DNA of 64,000 nt from a virus, in the IMG/VR virus record IMGVR_UViG_3300042868_010712, positions 1-64,000 of that record. One strand, written 5' to 3'. The position numbers and the translations under genes are program-made. Under the pieces are notes generated by a model. It was not told the origin of the DNA. It did not search any database and saw only the letters and a program-made list of their open reading frames with translations. This document shows positions 57,894 through 64,000 of the stretch, piece after piece; the stretch's first letter is position 1; every line of letters starts with the position of its first letter.

Positions 57894-58780
57894 TTAAACG
57901 AGGCGTTTGCTGTATTGTGCTGGCTCTAGAGCCTTTGAAGTTCAGAACTATCACATACAAAAGCTTCAGCTCTCTACCAAGGGAGCTGGGGCTGGCAAAG
58001 CTAGGCGAAATCATCGAGCACAACCTCGATGTTACCGCGCGAGCTATAGCTTATTGCGGAGAGCATAATCTAAACTACAGATTGAGCTCTAGCCTGTTTC
58101 CGCTTATCACATACGATAAGGCGGAGGTAAAGATGAGGGATTTGCCTAACTTTTTCCAGATATTGGCAAAAGTGCAATATATCAAAGACACTAGAGAAAA
58201 GTTCCCTGATGCGAGGCTGAGCATACATCCTGATCAGTTCAATGTTCTAGCCAGCGAAAATCAAGACGCTGTAATTAGAACAATCAGAGAACTGGATTTC
58301 TATTCAGACTTTATGAACGATATCGGCTGCTATGACATCATTATGAATCCTATTAACATTCATATGAATGCTAATGGAGACTGGGATAAGATTGCAGACA
58401 AGTTTGTAGAAAACTATTCTAGATTAAAACTACACACCAGAATGCGTCTTGTATTGGAGAACGACGACAAGGTTTCAGGCTGGGGTGTTAAGAAGTTAGA
58501 TCAGTATATGAAGCCTAGAGGAGGTTTTCCTATTACCTTCGACTATCTTCACCATAAGTGTCATCCTGATGGTCTCTCTGAAGAAGAGGCATTCAACATT
58601 GCCTACGAATCATGGGGACCAATAATTAGGCCATTGTTTCACTATAGTGAATCAGCTCCAGATCAAAACAACCCTCGTAAACACGCAGACTATGCTACAA
58701 GGTTGCCAGATACGTATGGTAAGTCTATAGACCTAGACTTCGAGTTTAAGCTGAAAGAAAAGTCATTTGAGAATCTATGA
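57890..58780 (+). CDS. uvsE: UV-damage endonuclease UvsE/UvdE
   Basis: 296 residues, the usual length of bacterial UVDE. Conserved blocks in order: NYRLSSSLFP (62-71), SIHPDQFNVL (111-120), IHMN (157-160), LENDD (189-193), DYLHHKCHP (218-226), HYSES (251-255) and KHADY (264-268). These place the His, Glu and Asp metal ligands of the TIM-barrel nuclease. It nicks 5' of pyrimidine dimers, starting repair of UV damage. The ATGA overlap with the next gene links it to a short operon. Confidence 0.95.
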   Translation: MIKRGVCCIVLALEPLKFRTITYKSFSSLPRELGLAKLGEIIEHNLDVTARAIAYCGEHNLNYRLSSSLFPLITYDKAEVKMRDLPNFFQILAKVQYIKDTREKFPDARLSIHPDQFNVLASENQDAVIRTIRELDFYSDFMNDIGCYDIIMNPINIHMNANGDWDKIADKFVENYSRLKLHTRMRLVLENDDKVSGWGVKKLDQYMKPRGGFPITFDYLHHKCHPDGLSEEEAFNIAYESWGPIIRPLFHYSESAPDQNNPRKHADYATRLPDTYGKSIDLDFEFKLKEKSFENL

Positions 58781-58959
58781 AAATATCAGAACTAATTGAA
58801 GAGTTAGAAGTTCTTAAAGTTGAACATGGAGACCTTATTGTAATTGCAGTAGATGAAGAAGGCAAATACGAAATCGGTAATACTCATGTAAGTGATTATG
58901 AGGTATACAACGGTAAAGGAGCATACGATACGCAACTAGCCATAAGACTTTGTCCATAA
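58777..58959 (+). CDS. Small hypothetical protein (60 aa)
   Basis: Acidic alpha/beta protein (MKISELIEELEVLKVEHGDL, YDTQLAIRL). The pattern LIEELEVLKVEHGDLIVI is common in tiny phage proteins of unknown role, often called DUF-type. ATGA overlap with uvsE. Confidence 0.6.
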   Translation: MKISELIEELEVLKVEHGDLIVIAVDEEGKYEIGNTHVSDYEVYNGKGAYDTQLAIRLCP

Positions 58960-58970
58960 AGTTTATTAAT

Positions 58971-59285
58971 ATGAAAATTCTAGATACAGAAGAACAGTAT
59001 AAGCCTAGAACAGATTTTGCCGCTATGGCGACATACGATATAACTCTAGGTGAGCGAGTATTGACTAAGCTAGAGCTATTCTCAAAAGATAAAAACATTC
59101 AACTAGACAAAAAAGAGTGTAAAGCCTTACTAGAGGCTCTAAATGTTGAAGGTTGGCTGCTACGCAAGTACCTAAACCGAGAGGAATATCAACCGTACAG
59201 CGTAATGTCAGGGTCGCTAGATGGCAGCTCGTCCAAAGGTGAGTTGTCTATATTCGATAGCGACGCAATAGTAGAAGTAAAATAA
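58971..59285 (+). CDS. Hypothetical protein (104 aa)
   Basis: ATG 58971 (aatATG) chosen over an earlier in-frame start that overlaps the previous gene. KILDTEEQYKPRTDFAAMAT and KALLEALNVEGWLLRKYLN suggest a small alpha/beta domain. No family recognised. Confidence 0.55.
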   Translation: MKILDTEEQYKPRTDFAAMATYDITLGERVLTKLELFSKDKNIQLDKKECKALLEALNVEGWLLRKYLNREEYQPYSVMSGSLDGSSSKGELSIFDSDAIVEVK

Positions 59286-59289
59286 AACT

Positions 59290-59520
59290 ATGAAACTATA
59301 CAGACTAGAAGTAAGCGCAACAGTATTAGTGCTGGCTAATTCTGCGGCAGATGCAGAGAAACAGGCAATCAATGGAGTATCAGATAAGAATGTAAACGCG
59401 CATGCATATGCGTATGAGATTAAAGCGTTAGAGGACTTGCCATACAACATGGACAGATATTCTACACCTTTAAACTCAGACAAGACGGTAAAGGATATAT
59501 TGCAGCTAGCCATGAAGTAA
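59290..59520 (+). CDS. Hypothetical protein upstream of gp46 (76 aa)
   Basis: N-terminal beta strand then helix (YRLEVSATVLVLANSAADAE then KQAINGV). The stop sits one base before the gp46 start, so it is probably coexpressed. No family recognised. Confidence 0.55.
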   Translation: MKLYRLEVSATVLVLANSAADAEKQAINGVSDKNVNAHAYAYEIKALEDLPYNMDRYSTPLNSDKTVKDILQLAMK

Positions 59521-59521
59521 T

Positions 59522-61579
59522 ATGGAACTTCAAAAACTAATACTCAAAAACTTCAGGAGTCATAAAAATTTGACGCTTGATTTTAACGCAGGTGTAACCG
59601 GTATTGTTGGCGGCAACGGCACCGGCAAGTCGAGTATTGTAGAAGCTATAATCTTCCTCCTTACGGGGGAGGGTTATGGTAAGACTAAGGCAGATATGCT
59701 TACTGTAGGACAGGTCTCTGGTCATGTGGTTGGGCATATGCTGATAGACGGCAAGGAAGCCATCCTGGAGCGGCACACGGATACCGCAAAGGTAAACCTT
59801 AAATACGATGGCAAGGTTTACAAGAAGAGCAGTGAAGTAAACGAGCTGTGGGACCAGCTGTTCCAGATCGACAAGCATCTAGTACAGAATGTAATTGTCT
59901 CAAATCAGGGTGAGATAGCGTTACTGTTCAACGGAGACAATAGTACTAAAGAGAAGCTCTTTCAGAAGATCTTCATGGTACCTAATACAACCAAGCTCAG
60001 AGATACAGTCTGGAATGGTTATATAAAGACTGCTCCTCCAGAGTATCCTGTAAAGAACTTGGATGAGCTTAAAAACGATCAGCAGCTCTTAGAGCAGATT
60101 ATTCTGATGACCTCAGAGCAGCTGGCTACGCTGGATGCTCCTAAGCTACAGATTGATTACAACAGGCTTACCTCTCGTAAGACTGAACTAGAGAAAGTCA
60201 TCAGCGACGAGCGGGTATCGTCAGGGCTTAGCGACAAGCTTACTAGTCTTCTAGGTGAGCTAGCGGATATCTCAAGCAAGGTAGTACGTATAGAAAATAA
60301 CCTAAGTAACATCAACTATGATGAAATAATAGGGGCTATTGCTGAGATGGACGCAGTAGAGCGCCAGGTAGCCCAGAAGACCAGACTGAGTGCAGAATTA
60401 GCGCAGCTTAAGCGGCCTGCAGTTAATGTTACAAAAGATGAACTTGATAATCTATCTGCAGACATTGCCCAACAGGAAGGCAAACTTAAGGAGAAAAGAG
60501 ATACGCTTGCAGGATTAAACGACAAGCTAAAATCCTACGAGCAGAAGGGTCTGTCTTCTGAGACTACCACATGTCCCACATGCGGCTCAGAGCTGAAGGA
60601 TACTGCTCAGGTTATAGCACACATTCAGGCAGAAGTTGATATGGTTATTTTTGAGGGAATTAAACTCAAAGATAAACTGACAGCACTGCAGAAGGATAAA
60701 GAAATTAAGCAAGAAGAGTACAAACTGGTTGAGGAATATCAAAAAGCTAGAGATACACTTAATCTTAAGCTAGATGCTATAGGCGAGCTTGATTATAATC
60801 CAGAAGATCATGGTTTATATAAAATAATAGCAGAGAAATACAAGAACGATAAGTCCACGGTATCAGCGCTAAAGATCACAGAGAGTCAAAAACTACAGGA
60901 TGTTAACAGCGTAAGGTTGGCTATTGCCGCCCAGCGTGTATATGATGGAGCACATCCTGTAGGAGCAGAGGCTGAGCTTAGTGAGGTTGACACAAACCTG
61001 GCATCTGTATCCCGAGGTATACAAGCAGCCAAACAGCTAGAGATAGACCTGGCTGTAAAGACACAAGAGCTTAAAACTCGCCTAGAAGATATTAGGGAAA
61101 ATCAGGAGTATATTGAAAAGAATAAAAAGCGTGAAGAGTATACAAGTACCCTAGACGCTATTTATGACATTTTCCATCCTTCCAAATTTCCAAGAGCCTT
61201 GATCCAAACCTACAGTTCTACTGTAACTGAGTATATGAATGAGGTATTGGCTTCATTTGATTTCCCATACACAGCCAAAGTAAACGAAACTTTCGGAATT
61301 GATATATTCAATGAAGAAGGTTTACAGCTGCCTGCTGTATCAGGCGGTCAGCAGGTTATGGTCGGCTTTAGCTTACGTCTAGCGCTACATAACATGTTCG
61401 TAGGAGCATTCCCGTTCATGATTGTGGACGAGGGCAGCTATGGACTGAACGCAGAAAACAGCAAGAAATACTTCGAGATTATTCGAAGCCTGAACAAAAC
61501 AAGCAAGTTCAAACAGGTGATCGTCATCGACCATCACCCTGAGTTGAGCGATTACGTAGACAACACTATTAACTTATGA
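59522..61579 (+). CDS. gp46: gp46/SbcC-like recombination ATPase (685 aa)
   Basis: SMC-type ATPase. Walker A GGNGTGKSS (30-38), long coiled-coil arms, zinc-hook CPTC (351-354), signature VSGGQQ near 606, Walker B MIVDEGS near 633. The lengths before and after the hook are similar, as expected for an antiparallel arm. It pairs with the gp47-type nuclease at 49885; the two are separated by a block of small genes here, whereas T4 has them adjacent. Function: ATP-driven end processing for recombination. Confidence 0.92.
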   Translation: MELQKLILKNFRSHKNLTLDFNAGVTGIVGGNGTGKSSIVEAIIFLLTGEGYGKTKADMLTVGQVSGHVVGHMLIDGKEAILERHTDTAKVNLKYDGKVYKKSSEVNELWDQLFQIDKHLVQNVIVSNQGEIALLFNGDNSTKEKLFQKIFMVPNTTKLRDTVWNGYIKTAPPEYPVKNLDELKNDQQLLEQIILMTSEQLATLDAPKLQIDYNRLTSRKTELEKVISDERVSSGLSDKLTSLLGELADISSKVVRIENNLSNINYDEIIGAIAEMDAVERQVAQKTRLSAELAQLKRPAVNVTKDELDNLSADIAQQEGKLKEKRDTLAGLNDKLKSYEQKGLSSETTTCPTCGSELKDTAQVIAHIQAEVDMVIFEGIKLKDKLTALQKDKEIKQEEYKLVEEYQKARDTLNLKLDAIGELDYNPEDHGLYKIIAEKYKNDKSTVSALKITESQKLQDVNSVRLAIAAQRVYDGAHPVGAEAELSEVDTNLASVSRGIQAAKQLEIDLAVKTQELKTRLEDIRENQEYIEKNKKREEYTSTLDAIYDIFHPSKFPRALIQTYSSTVTEYMNEVLASFDFPYTAKVNETFGIDIFNEEGLQLPAVSGGQQVMVGFSLRLALHNMFVGAFPFMIVDEGSYGLNAENSKKYFEIIRSLNKTSKFKQVIVIDHHPELSDYVDNTINL

Positions 61580-61674
61580 GTACGAGAACACAAACAAGAA
61601 CAAGAAGCGTCACCAGAGGAAACGTAACGATTCGTAAAACAGTAACAATCAGTAGAACAGTAAAGCGTAAATAA
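61576..61674 (+). CDS. 32-residue Thr/Arg-rich micro-protein
   Basis: ATG 61576 (cttATGA) overlaps the gp46 stop, and its TAA shares one base with the next ATG. The product is only Thr, Arg, Val, Ser, Lys with a few others (TRTQTRTRSVTRGN), very basic. Such perfect coupling supports translation, but with no homologue the call is tentative. Confidence 0.45.
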   Translation: MSTRTQTRTRSVTRGNVTIRKTVTISRTVKRK

Positions 61675-61895
61675 TGAGTGATACTAAAAGACCCTGGACA
61701 ATAACTATGGATAAAACCAGAATGACTGCGCCACCGCCGCTAGGTCCTGGTTTCTCTATAGATGAGGCTGAAATTGCAGACTCGATGAGTATAACGTTTT
61801 CAGCCTTTAATGATCTTGGTGACGATTACACTATCTTCAATTTACACGCTAAAGATGGCTCAGTTGTAGCAACAAGAAAAATTAACGGATATTAA
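61674..61895 (+). CDS. Hypothetical protein (73 aa)
   Basis: Starts in the TAATG of the preceding micro-gene. PWTITMDKTRMTAPPPLGPG, ITFSAFNDLGDDYTIFNLHA look like a small beta protein. No family recognised. Confidence 0.55.
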   Translation: MSDTKRPWTITMDKTRMTAPPPLGPGFSIDEAEIADSMSITFSAFNDLGDDYTIFNLHAKDGSVVATRKINGY

Positions 61896-61897
61896 GC

Positions 61898-62053
61898 ATG
61901 AAACATATAACTGACGAGATTGACAAAGCAATAGCTGAATTGCTAGTCTCTACCAAAAATAACGCAAAGCAGATAGCGAAAAAGACGCTGCTTAAAGTAC
62001 TAGCGGATTCTCCGCCAAAAAGCAGTAAAAAGAAAAAGCACAAGCTTATCTAG
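61898..62053 (+). CDS. Small basic protein (51 aa)
   Basis: Helical N-terminus (HITDEIDKAIAELLVSTKNN) and a Lys-rich tail (KSSKKKKHKLI). It fills the gap between the 73-aa gene and the helicase with two and four bases to spare, which supports it being real. A nucleic-acid-binding role is guessed from charge. Confidence 0.52.
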   Translation: MKHITDEIDKAIAELLVSTKNNAKQIAKKTLLKVLADSPPKSSKKKKHKLI

Positions 62054-62057
62054 TAGC

Positions 62058-63515
62058 ATGAACATAAAGATCGTTCGATTTGATGGCGGGCTAAAAATAA
62101 ACCCATGTCCTGCATACGTTTCAAAGTTTCTCAAGTATCATCATAGAGAAATGAAGAGTATTGGGTACCAGCGGCAATGCGTGTTTGTTGAAAAATTACT
62201 ATACGCTACAGATCAGGACGGCTCTATATATACGCTACCAGGTTTTTATCACAGCCTGGTAGCGTTAATAGGTAAGCAGATGGATACTGTGGAGACGGAA
62301 GATCTCAGGACACCCATGCCTGACCCTGATTGGGCTAGCGTTAAAAAGATAAAGCTTAGAGACTACCAAAAAGAACCCACCTTAGATCTGATATTCAAAG
62401 GAATGGAAGACAGTGGGGTAATTAATGCTACTGGGGGGTTTGGGAAGACACACATCCAAGCTATCACTTACGCAGCGTGGAATGGTCTGAATACAATTCT
62501 AGCCATACCTCTAAAGCAGGTGGTCCTGCAGACGTATGAAAAGTTTAAGCAATTTTTCCCTGATAAACATATAGGTATAGTTGGCGACGGTAAACATGAT
62601 ATAAGTAATGATATTACTATAACTACGTTTAGGTCTTTACCCAGCTGCGCACTAGAGAAATGTCAATTGCTTCTAGTTGATGAAATGCAGTCTGCAGGTC
62701 AAGAGACTTTTCAAAACGCACTAAAACAAATGAAGCCTTACAGGGTGTTCGGCTTTTCAGCTACCACGGAAGGTATATTCAACAACACAGACAAGCTGTT
62801 AAAGGGCCTGTTTGGTGATGACCTGATATACTTCCCATACGAGGACGCTGAGGAGGCCGGCGCGGTTGTACCTGGTATGGTGTACATGGTCAACATGCCT
62901 GAAGACTTATTTATTGAAAATTATAATAATTTTGAAAGCAAGTTAAAGTACGGAATTAAAAGGTGTGATAAGCGCAACGAGATCATAGGACGAGTATGCT
63001 CCTTGATTCCAAAAGAGTGGCAGACTATTGTATTTATTGACCATGTTAAAGATCATCTGATTCCTATGTACAAGTATATGCCTAAAGAGACAAAATACCT
63101 GCATAGGGAGACCAGCAAGAAAAACGTAGGCGCATTTGCACTGACGCCGAAGCAGCAAAATAAAACAATCGAAGAATTCAGTAATAACGAGTTTCAAACA
63201 TTGATAGCTAGCGATGCGTTTAGAGCAGGTGTAGATATTCCTAACTGTCGTGTAGTCATTCAGGCTAGCGGCGGAAGCAGTAAAGTAGAAGTATTGCAGG
63301 AAGCTTACAGGGGAAGCCGAATACTTACGAAAGAACAGCGTGATAAATTTGGTCTTTCAGAAAAAACGCATTTTGTGCTTGTAGATTTTATGGACAACCA
63401 TGATCCTACACTAGAGGCAATGGCGAAAAAGCGGAAAAAGTATTATGAAGAGCAAGGATGGACAATCACTACAGTTGATCGCCCCGAAGACATAACATGG
63501 AATAGACAAAAATAA
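62058..63515 (+). CDS. uvsW: UvsW-like SF2 DNA/RNA helicase (485 aa)
   Basis: SF2 helicase motifs: LRDYQKE (100-106), Walker A ATGGFGKTH (124-132), DEMQ (208-211, in place of DEAH), SAT (234-236) and AYRGSR near 416-421 for motif VI. The N-terminal ~90 residues match the position of the UvsW substrate-recognition domain. T4 UvsW unwinds R-loops and branched DNA and helps switch to recombination-dependent replication. It lies near gp46, which fits. An alternative is a generic phage DEAD/DEAH helicase. Confidence 0.82.
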   Translation: MNIKIVRFDGGLKINPCPAYVSKFLKYHHREMKSIGYQRQCVFVEKLLYATDQDGSIYTLPGFYHSLVALIGKQMDTVETEDLRTPMPDPDWASVKKIKLRDYQKEPTLDLIFKGMEDSGVINATGGFGKTHIQAITYAAWNGLNTILAIPLKQVVLQTYEKFKQFFPDKHIGIVGDGKHDISNDITITTFRSLPSCALEKCQLLLVDEMQSAGQETFQNALKQMKPYRVFGFSATTEGIFNNTDKLLKGLFGDDLIYFPYEDAEEAGAVVPGMVYMVNMPEDLFIENYNNFESKLKYGIKRCDKRNEIIGRVCSLIPKEWQTIVFIDHVKDHLIPMYKYMPKETKYLHRETSKKNVGAFALTPKQQNKTIEEFSNNEFQTLIASDAFRAGVDIPNCRVVIQASGGSSKVEVLQEAYRGSRILTKEQRDKFGLSEKTHFVLVDFMDNHDPTLEAMAKKRKKYYEEQGWTITTVDRPEDITWNRQK

Positions 63516-63536
63516 CGTATGAATGGAGTATGAGAT

Positions 63537-63809
63537 ATGACATACGAAGAAAAAAATAAACTACAGCGTGAAAAAGACATAGAGCGCGTAAAGGAAGCGC
63601 TTATTGTACTGCAGGCTTATTGGCTAGAAAGACCATATCTTAGGCTAGGTCAGCTAGTTATGAACGCCTTTCATGTTCTGCCGGAATACACTAAAAATCC
63701 TGAACCTGAAACTGCTGATGTGTTCTATTTACCGGACAATAGGCTGCTGGAAGGTTTATCCAAACTAGTAGAACAAGAACGTGAATCAAAGAGTAAAAGA
63801 ACTACTTAA
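63537..63809 (+). CDS. Hypothetical protein (90 aa)
   Basis: Helical protein (LQREKDIERVKEALIVLQAY, LERPYLRLGQLVMNAFHVLP). The R-LGQLVMNA core is like small phage proteins often annotated as DUF1040-type, but I cannot confirm that. It overlaps the following gene by 29 bases. Confidence 0.58.
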   Translation: MTYEEKNKLQREKDIERVKEALIVLQAYWLERPYLRLGQLVMNAFHVLPEYTKNPEPETADVFYLPDNRLLEGLSKLVEQERESKSKRTT

Positions 63810-64000
63810 GCTAAAGTTCGGAAAAGTAAAAAGCGTGTCGGGAGGCAGTTATAGAATTGCTTGCCCGACATGCGATCCGAAGAACAGCAAGAAGATGAAG
63901 AGGTACATCAACCCTGGATGGACCCAGAGTAGGTGTTTTATCTGTGAAGAGGCTATCCCTATACAAGAACTCCTTGGTGAAAATATAGTACTAGAAAGGG
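63781..64000 (+). CDS. Primase-type zinc-binding protein, N-terminal part (runs off window)
   Basis: A GTG at 63781 opens a frame still open at the window end. Residues ~26-62 hold CPTCDP...RCFICEE, two C-x2-C pairs about 25 residues apart, as in the zinc ribbon of DnaG/T7 gp4 primases. The lead-in SVSGGSYRIACPTC also fits. Only 73 residues are visible, so the assignment is provisional; another Zn-ribbon protein is possible. No ATG in the expected position, hence the GTG start. Confidence 0.6.
   Translation, partial: MNQRVKELLKLKFGKVKSVSGGSYRIACPTCDPKNSKKMKRYINPGWTQSRCFICEEAIPIQELLGENIVLER

Noticed and set aside
1-64000. Recoded TGA stop codons
   Set aside because: Several genes end in TGA as part of ATGA overlaps with the next gene, so TGA works as a normal stop here.

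Overview
The window is a continuous piece of a large tailed bacteriophage genome. It has a contractile (myovirus-type) tail and gene density above 95 percent. The base composition looks AT-rich by eye. There are no rRNA, tRNA, integrase or insertion-sequence signals. The amount of tail sequence (about 37 kb) and the number of small genes suggest a jumbo or near-jumbo lytic phage. The host cannot be named. Promoter-like sites are sigma70-type (TTGnnn/TATAAT, often extended -10). Start codons lack a Shine-Dalgarno but usually carry a T at -1. The Ycf46, Ycf35 (DUF1257) and DUF2997 genes are a set best known from cyanobacteria, so a cyanobacterial host is a hypothesis only.

Region 1 (1-37554, all + strand) is the tail and baseplate operon: sheath C-terminus, tube, spike, a pair of tail-assembly chaperones joined by a likely -1 frameshift, tape measure, tube-like and hub proteins, a small sigma-like factor, then gp25-, J/gp6- and wedge-type baseplate proteins. 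Next come the receptor-binding and fibre proteins, including a 3479-residue multidomain adhesin. Five of these share a short N-terminal signature around N-x4-[YF]-P.

Region 2 (37555-44781) is mixed. It holds small membrane and hypothetical genes, a free-standing structured RNA with its own promoter and terminator, an unrecognised minus-strand 426-codon gene, a strongly codon-biased putative virion protein, an AAA+ ATPase, and the large terminase on the minus strand facing an overlapping divergent micro-gene.

Region 3 (44782-49270) is an operon opened by a promoter inside a perfect inverted repeat. It encodes a small basic protein, a triple AT-hook protein, a Ycf46-type AAA+ ATPase, a DUF3150-like protein, a Ycf35/DUF1257 protein and a DUF2997 protein. 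This is the best candidate for an under-described system.

Region 4 (49321-64000) carries DNA repair and recombination genes (gp47/SbcD and gp46/SbcC nuclease complex, UvsE UV endonuclease, UvsW-type helicase, start of a primase-type zinc protein). Between them lie about 30 very small, often ATGA-overlapping genes of unknown function, including several under 60 codons.
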